A DNA stretch of 64,000 bases from Echinicola jeungdonensis. GTDB taxonomy: Bacteria; Bacteroidota; Bacteroidia; Cytophagales; Cyclobacteriaceae. Numbering within the stretch: the stretch's first letter is position 1; each line of letters opens with the position of its first letter. The stretch covers positions 2,192,001 to 2,256,000 of the forward strand of contig NZ_JAUFQT010000001.1 in assembly GCF_030409905.1 (NCBI RefSeq), in the 5' to 3' direction. This document shows positions 9,560 through 19,359 of the stretch, piece by piece. The notes under the pieces are model-generated. The model searched no databases. It had not been told where the DNA came from and saw nothing but the letters and a program-made list of their open reading frames with translations. The position numbers and the translations under genes were made by a program.

Positions 9560-10813
9560 ATGATAACAAAAATCATTTATAACCAAATCATTATAGTCCA
9601 TTTATTGATCTTAAGCTTATTAGGCTGTCAGGAAAACCGAACCTACAACATCCGCGATTTCGGCGCCACCCCTGATTCTACCTTTGTCAACACTAAAACC
9701 ATACAAAGGGTTATAGATAAATGTGCTGCCAATGGTGGAGGGACGGTTATTGTCCCTGAAGGGATTTTTAGAAGCGGGGCTTTGTTCTTTAAACAAGGGG
9801 TTAACCTGCACATTGAGAAAGGAGGTGTTTTAAAGGGGGTGGTTGATGAAAATGCTTACCCTACTGTAAATACCCGCTGGGAAGGGATTGAAAGGGAGTG
9901 GATTTCCGCTTTCATTAATGCTTTTGATATCGATGGTTTTTCAATTAGCGGAAAGGGTACCATTGATGGTTCCGGTGTTGATTGGCTAAATTATAAAAGC
10001 TGGCAAGAACTTGAATCCGGCCGCCCCAGGTTAATTGCCATCCAAAACTGTAAAAATGTGTCCATTTCTGGGATAAAGATTAAAAACCAGGCCTGTTGGG
10101 GCGTTTTTGTTTTGTATTCCCAACATGTGGTTATTAAAGACCTTGTTATACGTGCTGAACATCATATTCCGATGTCTGATGGTATCGATATTGATTCTAG
10201 CAAAGATGTCCTCATATCAAATTGCGATATTGATGTCAATGATGACTGTATCGCTATAAAATCAGGTAAAGACGAAGATGGCAGAAGGGTAAATAAGCCA
10301 GCTGAAAATATAATTGTAGAGAAATGCATATTTAATTATGGCCATGGAGGAGTTTCCATGGGAAGCGAAATGTCCGGCGGTATCCGGAATGTTGAAATTC
10401 GTGATTGTATTATGAGTACCGGTAATTGGGCCCCGATAAGGTTCAAATCCCAACCAAGTAGAGGTGGTGTTGTGGAAAACATTACTTACCGGAATTTGGA
10501 ATTAAGGAACACCCGCCAGGCCTTCGAATTTAATATGGAATGGCGTATGGTACCACCCGTTAAACCTCCTTCCGATCCATTGCCTATTGTGCGTAATGTC
10601 CAAATTATTAATGTTTCCGGTACAGTTGAAAATGCAGGAATTGTGCATGGCCTAAAAGAGAGCCCCATCTATGGTGTTGTTTTTGAAAATTGTCATATAA
10701 AAGCAAAAAAGGGATTGGTTTTAGAGAACACTGAAAATATAGACCTGTCAGGGCTAACCATTGAAGTTGAAGAAGGCAAACCAATTATGCAACGAAATGT
10801 TACCGGCGAATAA
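9560..10813 (+). CDS. GH28 polygalacturonase/rhamnogalacturonan hydrolase family lipoprotein
   Basis: A 417-residue right-handed beta-helix enzyme. The N-terminus is a lipoprotein signal with lipobox LLGC (C23). GH28 markers are in order: NIRDFGATPD, GGGTVIVPEGIF, SDGIDIDSS (D207), NDDCIAIKSG (D228/D229), GHGGVSMGSE (H262) and IRFKS. The three Asp and the His match the inverting GH28 active site. Homogalacturonan or RG-I backbone oligomers are the expected substrates. The lipid anchor places it at the outer membrane, on an undetermined face. The gene follows the GH35 stop by 35 bp. Confidence 0.88.
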   Translation: MITKIIYNQIIIVHLLILSLLGCQENRTYNIRDFGATPDSTFVNTKTIQRVIDKCAANGGGTVIVPEGIFRSGALFFKQGVNLHIEKGGVLKGVVDENAYPTVNTRWEGIEREWISAFINAFDIDGFSISGKGTIDGSGVDWLNYKSWQELESGRPRLIAIQNCKNVSISGIKIKNQACWGVFVLYSQHVVIKDLVIRAEHHIPMSDGIDIDSSKDVLISNCDIDVNDDCIAIKSGKDEDGRRVNKPAENIIVEKCIFNYGHGGVSMGSEMSGGIRNVEIRDCIMSTGNWAPIRFKSQPSRGGVVENITYRNLELRNTRQAFEFNMEWRMVPPVKPPSDPLPIVRNVQIINVSGTVENAGIVHGLKESPIYGVVFENCHIKAKKGLVLENTENIDLSGLTIEVEEGKPIMQRNVTGE

Positions 10814-10842
10814 ATTTTTGATGGAAAAGCTTTGAAAAAAAC

Positions 10843-13080
10843 ATGAATCATAAAATACTTTGTAAAAAGTACTTCTTTCGGAAAGAAAGAGAAAAGGGTG
10901 AAATCTGTTCAGCTCAAAACAACTTGAAAGCTATTCCGAAAAATTTATGCTCTAGGTTGCTGTTTACACTTTTAATAATGCTTTCCTTTTCATCATGTAA
11001 TTCCAATTCAGGTGAACCTATATCCAGGATAAGCTATCCCAGTGCGGATGAGGTGGCAAAACGCTTTAATAATCCACCTCCCGAATATTCCATTTCATTC
11101 TATTGGGGATGGAATGGCGATGTTACCGAAGAAGTAATAAAACGGGACTTGGACAATTTCAAATCAAGTAATGTTCAGGTGGTGACTCTGGAACCGGGTT
11201 ATCACATGCCCAATGCCTACCTTTCTGAGGGGTGGTTTGAAGATGTTAAAACTGCAGTTCAACTGGCCAAAGAACGTGATATGAAGGTTTACCTGGTGGA
11301 TGAAGGGAAGTATCCAAGTGGTTTTGCAGGAGGGAAAATTGTGGAAGAGGCTCCCGAATTATGTATGAAAATTTTAACCGTTGATACCACATTTGCATTA
11401 GGTGGAGGGGAAAAAGTGTCCTTACCCTTAACTGATAATATTGTTAGCGCTGCAGCTTTCAACCAAACCAATGGTAAAACTCAAATAGTGGAATTAAATG
11501 GCCATGAATTAAATTGGTCGGCCCCGGATGGAGATTGGCAGCTATTTCTTGTTAAACATATAATGCGGTCATCACCAACTCGGTCTGTAAACAATCCCTC
11601 AGGTGGAAAAGATCGACGCCATGCCCTAATTGACTATATGGATCCAAGAGCCACGGGCAAATTTATGGAAGTTACCCATGAGAAATACAGATACCATATG
11701 GGCGAAGAATTTGGTGAAACTATTCTCGGCTTCCGTGGGGATGAGCCCGATTATTCTATCAGTGGGGTGCCTTACACCCCTGGTATTTTTGGTGAATTCA
11801 AGAAACACAAAGGATATGACGTGAAACCTTATATCGCGACACTTTTTTCACCCAATCCAACTGAAGAACAAAAACGTGTAAAAGCTGATTATTGGGAGGT
11901 ATGGTCCTCCCTATTTGCCAATAACTTTTTTAAAATCCAGGCCGACTGGTGCGAAAGTCATGATTTGGACTACCTGGTGCATCTAAACCACGAAGAAAAT
12001 ATGACAGGTTTGATACGTTCGGAAGGTGATTACTTCAAAAATATGAGGACCGTGCAGATGCCAGGAATCGATGCCATATGGCACCAGATTTGGCCTGGTG
12101 ATGCCAATCCGGTTTTTCCAAAATATGCATCTTCTTCAGCGCACATGAATGGAAAATTAAGGTCGTTTACAGAGAGTTTCGCTGCCTACGATCCCAGACC
12201 GGGTTTTGATGAGGCAAAGTGGATACTTAACCAGCAACTGGTGCGGGGCATCAATATGGTCGAAGTGATGTTTGTACCTGCTTCAAGCAAAGGTGAATCA
12301 GGCATGAGAGGCTGGCTTGCTCGTGAGGATTTTCCAGCAGTAGCCAAGTATATCCAACGTTGTTGTTACCTGCTCTCACATGGCGTTCCGGCCGCCCAGC
12401 TTGCCGTCTTATTCCCTACGACCAGTATTTGGTTGGGTGACAATGAAACTGACAAAATAGCAGTGGAAATGATGCAGGGGTTGTTGAAAACACAAAATGA
12501 TTTCGATGTTATTGACGAGTATTCGCTGGATTCACTGTTGGAAATTCAAAATGGTAGTTTTATCAACAAAAGCGGGCAGGAATACGCTGCTATTATTATC
12601 CCGCCAATCAGGGCAATGTCAGCAAAAGCATTATCCCGTTTAAAAGAATTTGAAAAAGCGGGAGGAATAGTTATTTCTATTGGGAATGAATCAGTATTGT
12701 CAATTGGGAAAACATTTTTGGATGCTCCTGAGGTTGATATAAGTTTTGAAGTAAATGAACCATCAAATAGACTAACTAACAGGGTGATAGCGGCTCTTCC
12801 TAAATCTGATTTTATTTTGGAAAAACCATGTGAGTATATCAAATACACACACCGAAAATGGAAAGGTGCCGATTTATATTTCATTTTCAATGAAGGAGAG
12901 GACAGTCAGGATCTGAATGTTACCCTATCGGGAAAAGGGAAAGTTCAGGTTTGGGATGCAATGAGCGGGAAAATCAAAGAAATACCCTATAAAGAAGTTG
13001 ATGGGAAGAGCGTTATGGTCAATTTAAAAATTGATGCCTGGCAAACGGCGTTTATTGTTGTGGATAAATTGAAGAAATAA
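10843..13080 (+). CDS. GH106-like (alpha-L-rhamnosidase-type) glycosidase, lipoprotein
   Basis: A 745-residue protein whose TIM-barrel half resembles GH106 enzymes: SISFYWGWNGDVTEEVIKR, VYLVDEGKYPSG, GFRGDEPDYS and LVHLNHEENMTG. C-terminal beta-sandwich segments (YFIFNEGEDSQDLNVTL) also fit. A hydrophobic stretch ending LSFSSC suggests a lipobox at C52. About 35 residues precede it, which is long for a signal, so the true start may be a non-ATG codon nearer the hydrophobic segment. Release of rhamnose from RG-I oligosaccharides would fit the neighbours. It is shorter than many GH106 proteins (often >900 residues), so a related clan-A family is possible and catalytic residues were not assigned. 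Confidence 0.65.
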   Translation: MNHKILCKKYFFRKEREKGEICSAQNNLKAIPKNLCSRLLFTLLIMLSFSSCNSNSGEPISRISYPSADEVAKRFNNPPPEYSISFYWGWNGDVTEEVIKRDLDNFKSSNVQVVTLEPGYHMPNAYLSEGWFEDVKTAVQLAKERDMKVYLVDEGKYPSGFAGGKIVEEAPELCMKILTVDTTFALGGGEKVSLPLTDNIVSAAAFNQTNGKTQIVELNGHELNWSAPDGDWQLFLVKHIMRSSPTRSVNNPSGGKDRRHALIDYMDPRATGKFMEVTHEKYRYHMGEEFGETILGFRGDEPDYSISGVPYTPGIFGEFKKHKGYDVKPYIATLFSPNPTEEQKRVKADYWEVWSSLFANNFFKIQADWCESHDLDYLVHLNHEENMTGLIRSEGDYFKNMRTVQMPGIDAIWHQIWPGDANPVFPKYASSSAHMNGKLRSFTESFAAYDPRPGFDEAKWILNQQLVRGINMVEVMFVPASSKGESGMRGWLAREDFPAVAKYIQRCCYLLSHGVPAAQLAVLFPTTSIWLGDNETDKIAVEMMQGLLKTQNDFDVIDEYSLDSLLEIQNGSFINKSGQEYAAIIIPPIRAMSAKALSRLKEFEKAGGIVISIGNESVLSIGKTFLDAPEVDISFEVNEPSNRLTNRVIAALPKSDFILEKPCEYIKYTHRKWKGADLYFIFNEGEDSQDLNVTLSGKGKVQVWDAMSGKIKEIPYKEVDGKSVMVNLKIDAWQTAFIVVDKLKK

Positions 13081-13188
13081 CAGAATAATGAAAATTAATT
13101 TTAATTCAGATTTACAGAATCCAGTTGCTAAAGTGGTTTTAACAATTGTAAATTTTAATACCCCCTCCTTATCTAATTACTTTGATAT

Positions 13189-14313
13189 ATGAAAAACAGA
13201 ATAACCCTACCCAAAACCTTATTGTTCTTCTGGATTCTGATGATGTGGTTTAATTCAGCAGTTATTGCACAGTCCTTGCCTTATCATAATGATTATGCAT
13301 TTGGCCTTGATTTGTCTTTTGTGAAACAACGCGAAGACAATGGCGAAAAATATTTTGATATAGACGGGGCCGAAAAGCCGGTTCTGAAAATCTTTAATGA
13401 TCATGGGTATAACTGGGCAAGGTTGATGATATGCAATGAACCTGTGAGTGATGGGCTTGTCCAAGATTTGGAGTATGTGGTAAACGGAGCCAAAGATTTA
13501 CAAAAATATAACTACCATTTTGCTTTGGACATGATGTTTTCAAATGGCTGGGCAAACCCGATGAAACAACCAACTCCATCCTCATGGGTCGATATGACGC
13601 ATGAGGAGCGAATTGTTGCAGTTTATGAGTTTGTTTTAAATACGCTAACTACATTGAAAAATGAGGATGTGTTGCCTGAAATGGTTCAAATTGGGAATGA
13701 AATCGGCAATGGTTTTTTATGGCCCGATGGACGGATTAATTATGCTACACCGCAGGAAAGCAAATGGAAAAATGTTGCAGATTACCTAAAAGCAGGAGTG
13801 AAAGCCATAAGGGAGGTTGAAGGAAACGGTAATAAAATTGAAATCATGGTCCATGTAGACCATGGGGGTGACATAGCATTTTCCCAAACATTCTTTGATA
13901 AAATGGAAGTATATAATGTTGATTATGATGTAATTGGATATTCTTTTTATCCCTGGTCCCATGGGACTTTACTTGATCTAAGGGATAATCTCAGAATGAC
14001 AGCTTTACGGTATGGAAAAGAAATTATTGTAATCGAAACAGGTTACTATTGGAGAGAAAATACCTACCATGAAAATGCACCTTACCCATTTCCAGAAACA
14101 CCAGAAGGCCAAAAACAATGGTTTCAAGCTGTTAATGAAATTGTTCTTGATACGCCAAACGGACTTGGAAGAGGCGTGTTTTGGTGGGAACCCATGGCCA
14201 GAGGAAGAGGTTTCTTTGATGATGAAACAAAGGTAGCCCAGCCTATTGTTAGGGCATTTGAAAAATATTCTTTGCCTGAAAATAGAACAGATTGGCAAAA
14301 CCGAATCCAGTAA
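13189..14313 (+). CDS. GH53 endo-beta-1,4-galactanase, secreted
   Basis: A 374-residue enzyme with a signal peptide (LLFFWILMMWFNSAVIAQS). GH53 signatures run through the protein: FGLDLSFVKQRED, NWARLMICNEP, MMFSNGWANPMKQ, MVQIGNEIGNGFLWPDG with acid/base E171, and IVIETGYYW with nucleophile E283. A C-terminal GVFWWEPMARG segment is also typical. It cleaves beta-1,4-galactan side chains of RG-I, giving galacto-oligosaccharides for the GH2 and GH35 enzymes nearby. It is the last intact gene of the 5385-14313 run. Confidence 0.93.
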   Translation: MKNRITLPKTLLFFWILMMWFNSAVIAQSLPYHNDYAFGLDLSFVKQREDNGEKYFDIDGAEKPVLKIFNDHGYNWARLMICNEPVSDGLVQDLEYVVNGAKDLQKYNYHFALDMMFSNGWANPMKQPTPSSWVDMTHEERIVAVYEFVLNTLTTLKNEDVLPEMVQIGNEIGNGFLWPDGRINYATPQESKWKNVADYLKAGVKAIREVEGNGNKIEIMVHVDHGGDIAFSQTFFDKMEVYNVDYDVIGYSFYPWSHGTLLDLRDNLRMTALRYGKEIIVIETGYYWRENTYHENAPYPFPETPEGQKQWFQAVNEIVLDTPNGLGRGVFWWEPMARGRGFFDDETKVAQPIVRAFEKYSLPENRTDWQNRIQ

Positions 14314-14856
14314 GTTTATATGTTGAAACTATACCCCCATTTCCTTGGTTTGGGAATTTTAATTACCATGTTTTGAAGGATACCTCTCTTCCATTGGAAC
14401 GGGGAGGCCAAAGAAGGGTAAATATTTCCGGAATTGAACTATTCAATTGGTGATACAGGAATACCTATGATAAAACCCGTGTAAAAATACCTAATGCGGT
14501 TCAGCTTTTTCCCTGGATTATTAATGTAAAGATAAGTTCACCAAAGTTAAAAAATGCTGCTTTAAATCTGAATTTCAAATTATTCAGAGAACAATTTGAT
14601 CAATAATAAATGAAGGTAATTTTTTTCCCTTTTACCGGGCTTTCTGTGATTTCATTTGCCTTTCTTACAGCTCAGAAATACAACCAGTGTACCTTCCGAA
14701 ACAGGGGCAAAGAAAAAGTTGAATGGGTTTTATGTGTTTTTAAGGTAATATTTCGGGTACCTGGAAAAAGAATGGAAAGAAAGGAGCCTACTCACGGAAT
14801 TTTAGGATTCCATAAGCTTAATATTCCACAAGGGTCATAATGTTGGTTGTGAATAT
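14314..14856. other. Remnant DNA downstream of GH53
   Basis: About 540 bp with no supported gene. Short coding-like stretches survive in shifting plus frames, e.g. RRVNISGIELFNW near 14415 and NAVQLFPWIINVKISS near 14493, interrupted by stops. A 76-codon ORF at 14610-14840 starts with a hydrophobic leader but has no coherent continuation. It looks like a decayed gene of unidentified family. Confidence 0.4.
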
Positions 14857-15768
14857 TTATATTTTATGGAAATTCTTTGAATCCTTAAGCTTCTCATTAA
14901 AAAACTCCATAGTCCTTTTCCAAGCCAACTTTGCCGCTTCCTCATCATACCTGGGGGTGGTGTCATTATGGAAACCGTGGTTGGCATTGGGATAGATATA
15001 AGCCTGATATTCTTTGCCGTTTTCTTTGAGTGCTTCCTCATAAGCCGACCATCCGACATTGACCCGCTCGTCCAGTTCGGCATAATGGAGAAGTAGTGAG
15101 GCTTGGATCTGAGGAACCATTTCCAGTGGGGGTTGTCCTCCGTAAAACGGTACAGCAGCTTTGAGATCTGGTACTTTTGCAGCCATCATATTGGAAATCC
15201 ATCCCCCAAAGCAAAATCCTACTACCCCCACCTTACCAGTACATTCTTCATGACCTTTCAGGTAGTCAAATGCAGCAATGAAATCTTCCAGCATTTCATC
15301 TCGATCACGTTTCCTTTGCATGGCCCTCCCGTCATCGTCATTGCCTGGATAGCCTCCAAGTGGAGAAAGGGCATCTGGAGAAAGGGTGATAAAACCCTCT
15401 AAAGCTGCTCTTCTTCCTACATCTGCAATATGAGGATTGAGTCCCCGGTTTTCATGGACCACCACAATACCCGGTAACTTCCCTTGGGCATCCTTGGGAC
15501 GGGAAAGCTGGGCTTTGATCTCTCCGCCTCCTTTTGGGGAAGCGTAGCTAATGGTTTCCGTTTTGAGCTGATCATGATCCAAGGACACTTGAATGTTATC
15601 CGGGTAATTGGGCATTATAAAACCCATCAAACTGGGAAGGGTAATGCCTCCCACAGCAAAAAAGGATAGCTTCTCCATGAATTCCCTTCGCTCCAGTTTG
15701 TTATGTGCATAGGCATCGTAGAGGTCAAATACTTCCTGTTTGATGTCTTTTTTAGTTAGTTTTTTCAT
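14857..15768 (-). CDS. Dienelactone hydrolase family alpha/beta-hydrolase
   Basis: A 303-residue alpha/beta-hydrolase. The N-terminal 50 residues contain RREFMEKL followed by a hydrophobic segment (AVGGITLPSLMGFIM), reminiscent of a Tat-type leader or membrane anchor. The catalytic triad of the dienelactone hydrolase family is visible: nucleophile C186 in GFCFGGW, D233 in YAELDERV and H264 in ANHGFHN. Similar proteins act as carboxylesterases with broad substrates. No specific pectin function can be assigned. It is the last of three minus-strand genes and is separated from the next by 212 bp. Confidence 0.85.
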   Translation of the reverse strand: MKKLTKKDIKQEVFDLYDAYAHNKLERREFMEKLSFFAVGGITLPSLMGFIMPNYPDNIQVSLDHDQLKTETISYASPKGGGEIKAQLSRPKDAQGKLPGIVVVHENRGLNPHIADVGRRAALEGFITLSPDALSPLGGYPGNDDDGRAMQRKRDRDEMLEDFIAAFDYLKGHEECTGKVGVVGFCFGGWISNMMAAKVPDLKAAVPFYGGQPPLEMVPQIQASLLLHYAELDERVNVGWSAYEEALKENGKEYQAYIYPNANHGFHNDTTPRYDEEAAKLAWKRTMEFFNEKLKDSKNFHKI

Positions 15769-15980
15769 GTGGGCAACGTTTGGTTGTAAACAGGCAGTAT
15801 ATTAGGAAAATTGAAATTAGCCATTAAATCTCAACAATTTACATAAAAAATTGAATTGGGTGGGCAAGGAAATGAGAATTGTGTCCAAGAACAAGACTGT
15901 CGTCAACCAAGTTTGCACGAATTTTCGCAAATTTTTTGATAAAGAATGAAGGCCTTAATAATAACTTACTAACCAATAAC

Positions 15981-16766
15981 TCAATTTTTAAAAGATTTGC
16001 TCATGTCCATCGTAATGGTGTGTCTGGCTGCTAGGGGATCGATATACTCCTTTAAATCCTTAATGGAAATGACTTTATAATCATTGGCAGATAGATAATC
16101 CAGGTATTCTTCAAACAAAGCTGGGGGTGTATTGACCCAGGGATGTTCGATATCGGGAACGCCATGAATGGTCAGGACCACTATTTTGCCATTTTTGGCT
16201 TTTTTCAGGGCTTCCATGATTTCATCCTTATTGTCCTCCTCCATTGCCCAACTGGGAATGAGGTAGGGGTGGTCTTTGAGAGGGGCATAGGCCCGTTTTC
16301 CACCTGCCCGGGCAAAATCGTATCCTTTTTCATCTAACACTTCAAAGCAGGATTCGCTTATATCATAGGCCGGGTAAGCAAAGCTGGAGGGTTTGGGAAT
16401 TCCAAGGGAATCGCATTTGGCTTCAATATAGCCCAGCTGTGCTTGGATTTCCTCTTTATCCAAAGCGTTCACGTGGGCATGAGTGCGGGTGTGATTTGCC
16501 ACATCGAAGCCCATTTTGTCCAAAGCTTGGATTTGTCTCCAATTCATGTATTTGCTGCTATCCGAGAAATTGGGAGGGAATTCACAAACATAAAAAGTGC
16601 CATTAAAGCCATGCTCCTGTAACAATGGAGCTACAACCGAATAATGGCTGGCCGGGGCATCGTCAAATGTAAGTACTACCAGTTTGTCCGGAACGGGCTT
16701 TTTTAGGATTTGCGAAATTACGGAAAAGGGAAGGCAGAAAAGGAGAAGGAAAAATATCTTTTTCAT
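15981..16766 (-). CDS. CE4-type polysaccharide deacetylase (NodB homology), secreted
   Basis: The frame opens at 16799, but residue 12 (ATG at 16766) starts a clean signal peptide, KKIFFLLLFCLPFSVISQ, and is preferred, giving 261 residues. NodB-domain motifs are TFDDAP (D35/D36) and ANHTRTHAHV (H92, H96), providing the metal triad. FAYPAYDISES and VVLTIHGVPD correspond to later CE4 motifs. It hydrolyses N- or O-acetyl groups from a polysaccharide; the substrate is unknown and could be a pectic acetyl ester or cell-wall glycan. It is transcribed with the other minus-strand hydrolases. Confidence 0.83.
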   Translation of the reverse strand: MKKIFFLLLFCLPFSVISQILKKPVPDKLVVLTFDDAPASHYSVVAPLLQEHGFNGTFYVCEFPPNFSDSSKYMNWRQIQALDKMGFDVANHTRTHAHVNALDKEEIQAQLGYIEAKCDSLGIPKPSSFAYPAYDISESCFEVLDEKGYDFARAGGKRAYAPLKDHPYLIPSWAMEEDNKDEIMEALKKAKNGKIVVLTIHGVPDIEHPWVNTPPALFEEYLDYLSANDYKVISIKDLKEYIDPLAARHTITMDMSKSFKN

Positions 16767-16799
16767 GGGTATTTCGGGTTTGGGTGGTTGTTGGTTCAA

Positions 16800-17131
16800 G
16801 TTAATTTGATTGTTTCTTTCATCTTAGATATCAAATGGTCTTTGGTTGGCTTTTTAATTCCTTTAATCCGAATATTTACATAAACAAACTTAATTGCAAA
16901 TTCCGGCCAGCCTTAAGGGTGGTTGGTGAGTATACCAACCACCGGATTTTTGATTCCCCATTCTTTTCAAATGAGTCAGAGACTCAAAGCTGGAAAAGTG
17001 CCAAGTCCCCGACTTGGCACAACTCTGCAAGACTTAGGTCATTGCCATTTCTTTTCCACTTTTGGCTTTAGGCTTTCGGCCTTGGACATTAACCTAAATC
17101 TTAAGTCTATTGTCTTGCATCTAACTACTTG
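16800..17131. other. Intergenic region with perfect 10-bp hairpin
   Basis: No gene is supported. It contains a perfect inverted repeat, GTGCCAAGTC (16998-17007) and GACTTGGCAC (17011-17020), around CCC. There is no T-tract on either side, so it is not a canonical terminator; a small repeat-type palindrome is more likely. Confidence 0.6.
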
Positions 17132-18430
17132 CTACTTAACATTCGACTTGATCCAGTCCAAAATCACCCTTCTGGTCTTTTCTGATACCCAGTGTTCATT
17201 AATGGGCGTGATATAGGAGTCCTTTTCCGTGTTCAGGGAATTGTAAACGACATAACTGGTGGTGGGAGGGCAGGTATTGTCGTTATATCCCCAAGTCATG
17301 AAAACCGGCACATCTATCAGCTTGGCAAAGTTGACCACGTCAAAATATTGCAGGGTGTTGACCTTTTCTGGTGTTAACATATCGTTGAACCTGTTCAAGT
17401 GAGGGTAACCTCCAGCTCTGTTACCTAAGTATCCAGCCATATCACTTAGGGCAGGGTGGTTGGCAGAACAGGCAGTGACTCTTTCGTCCAGCCCAGTGGT
17501 GATCAAAGCCAAAGCACCTCCCTGGCTTCCGCCCTGGGCGATCAGGTTTTTGCCATCCCATTCCGGTAGTGTGGTCAGGAAATCCAAAGCGCGTACGCAG
17601 GACATATACACCTTTTTCATATAATAATTGTCCCGGTTGTCCAGGCCATTGACCAAGTAGCTGTTTTCTCCATTGCCGAAAGACCTGCTGATTTCTTTAT
17701 ATGTTTCCCTGTCAAGGGTGGGACGGATGCCATGGATTTCCATATCAAAACGGATGACACCGCTTTCAGCATAAAATACATGTTTCATGGGATCCATGGG
17801 CTTGATTCCGGCCCCTGGAGGGGCGAAAACTACCGGAAACTTTCCCTCTTTTTTAGGAATAGTTAGATAGCCGTAAACCTGTTGGCCCTCTTCATAAGCT
17901 TGAATTTTGACTAAATAACAATCCACTTTATTACTGGAATATTCCGGAACAAATTCTTTTTCAACTACCATGGGGCATTCCGCAGCTTTTGCTTTGGCAT
18001 CTTCCCAAAAGCTGACAAAATCATCAGGAAACTGGGTGTAGGGTTCCAGTTTATCCGGTTCAAACCCCACTTTGACATGATGTTTGTAAGTTTGGCCATT
18101 GAGTTCAGCCTTAAACCAACAATCCCTAAATCCAGGTTCATTGGCGGTGCCCAGGGATACTTCTGCTTTTCCGTTTTTTAATTTGACCGTTCCTTCCGTA
18201 TCGGCCAGTAACATTTCCGGTCCAACTGCATAACTTATTTCCAAATCATCCACCGGAATACCAAATTCATAAAGTGAAATAGCCACTTTGGCTTCATCTC
18301 CAAGTTCGTAAAGCCAGTCTTGATGATCGGGTTCGGTAACCCATAAAACATTACTGCGATGAGGATAATTTTGGGCATGGGTTGTGAAAATGGCCAAAAA
18401 GCCAATAGCCATTAATACGATTTTTTTCAT
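17132..18430 (-). CDS. CE7-like acetyl xylan esterase/cephalosporin-C deacetylase family, secreted
   Basis: A 432-residue protein with signal peptide (IVLMAIGFLAIFTTHAQ). Residues ~25-125 form an N-terminal beta-sandwich. The alpha/beta-hydrolase of the AXE1/CE7 type follows (YTQFPDDFVSFWEDAKAKA, VFAPPGAGIKP). The triad is S302 in AQGGSQGGAL, D384 in WGYNDNTCPP and H413 in INEHW. Family members remove acetyl groups from sugars and oligosaccharides. In a pectin locus, deacetylation of RG-I fragments is plausible but unproven. Confidence 0.85.
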   Translation of the reverse strand: MKKIVLMAIGFLAIFTTHAQNYPHRSNVLWVTEPDHQDWLYELGDEAKVAISLYEFGIPVDDLEISYAVGPEMLLADTEGTVKLKNGKAEVSLGTANEPGFRDCWFKAELNGQTYKHHVKVGFEPDKLEPYTQFPDDFVSFWEDAKAKAAECPMVVEKEFVPEYSSNKVDCYLVKIQAYEEGQQVYGYLTIPKKEGKFPVVFAPPGAGIKPMDPMKHVFYAESGVIRFDMEIHGIRPTLDRETYKEISRSFGNGENSYLVNGLDNRDNYYMKKVYMSCVRALDFLTTLPEWDGKNLIAQGGSQGGALALITTGLDERVTACSANHPALSDMAGYLGNRAGGYPHLNRFNDMLTPEKVNTLQYFDVVNFAKLIDVPVFMTWGYNDNTCPPTTSYVVYNSLNTEKDSYITPINEHWVSEKTRRVILDWIKSNVK

Positions 18431-19359
18431 GAGGTATTTTCAGTTAATATGTTAATAAGAATAAAAACAAACTTTAAGATAGATCAGAGTTAATTGAAGA
18501 GGGCCTAACGATGGATTAAATATAAATAAATGATAATTGACCACAATTAGGTTTCTGGGAAAATACTCAAAGGGTGCAGTGATCATAGTAACTTTTACCC
18601 TACTTTTTAAAGGGAAAATTGATGAATTACATTAAGATAATATTTGCTGAAAATTATGTATATATTACTAAATATTAATTTAGGATTTGTTTAAATATGA
18701 GGTGTAATTTATTGAATTTACAGTAAATGTATAGGGTTGTTTGTATAAAATATAAACATGAATGGAAGATCTTGTTTGCCTTTCCTTATCCGTCAAAGTA
18801 CAGTACAGTATAGATTTGTAGTAAATGTTTTTTATATTACATTTATGTACCATTTTTAATTGTATTATTTATTGATATATCGAAATTAATATCGGGATAT
18901 TAGTTTTGATAATGGGTATATAAAATAATATAAGTCAAGCCATGATAAGGTTGATTTTTTTGTTTTAAGTAGCTGAAAAGAGGTTTTAGTGGTTTGTGTT
19001 GGTTGTATTCCTTTTTTTGTGGGGGTATATATTGTCTAAGAAATTTAAAATTCCATTAATAATATTTTTATTAACCTGATTTTTTTTGGATGACAAATGA
19101 TTTTGTTGATTTAAAATTTATACAATTGTTTTTTTATTAGTGATTAATAATGTTTTGTTTAGAGGGTTTTACGAAAACGATTCCGTTAATTAAATTATTG
19201 AATTCCATATAAAATTCATCAGTTTCTCTTAATATTGTTTTTAACAAGTTGTTGTTAAGTAGTATTAAATAATATTGTTTGGGTTAATTTTAGAAACTTC
19301 ATTTTCTTTTTTGTCGGAAGTTATGAATAGATTGATGATAGAATAATAAAATAGGATAT
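18431..19359. other. Divergent AT-rich intergenic region
   Basis: A 929-bp spacer between the divergent CE7-like and GH2 genes, very rich in A/T and without coding signal. It holds a LacI-type half-perfect palindrome at 19172-19185 and an inverted repeat TTAACAA-N4-TTGTTAA at 19242-19259. Promoters for both flanking genes must lie here, but a convincing TAnnTTTG promoter was not identified. Confidence 0.6.
19172..19185. promoter_or_regulatory. LacI-family operator-like palindrome upstream of GH2
   Basis: CGAAAACGATTCCG matches 8 of the 10 fixed positions of TGNAANCGNTTNCA, with both mismatches symmetric at the outer bases. It lies 175 bp before the GH2 start. It shares the AAACGATT core with the sites at 36681 and 61175. 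Function is inferred. Confidence 0.4.

Noticed and set aside
14610..14840. 76-codon plus-strand ORF with a hydrophobic start
   Set aside because: After the leader the sequence has no protein-like pattern, and neighbouring frames look like fragments of a decayed gene; not called as a CDS.
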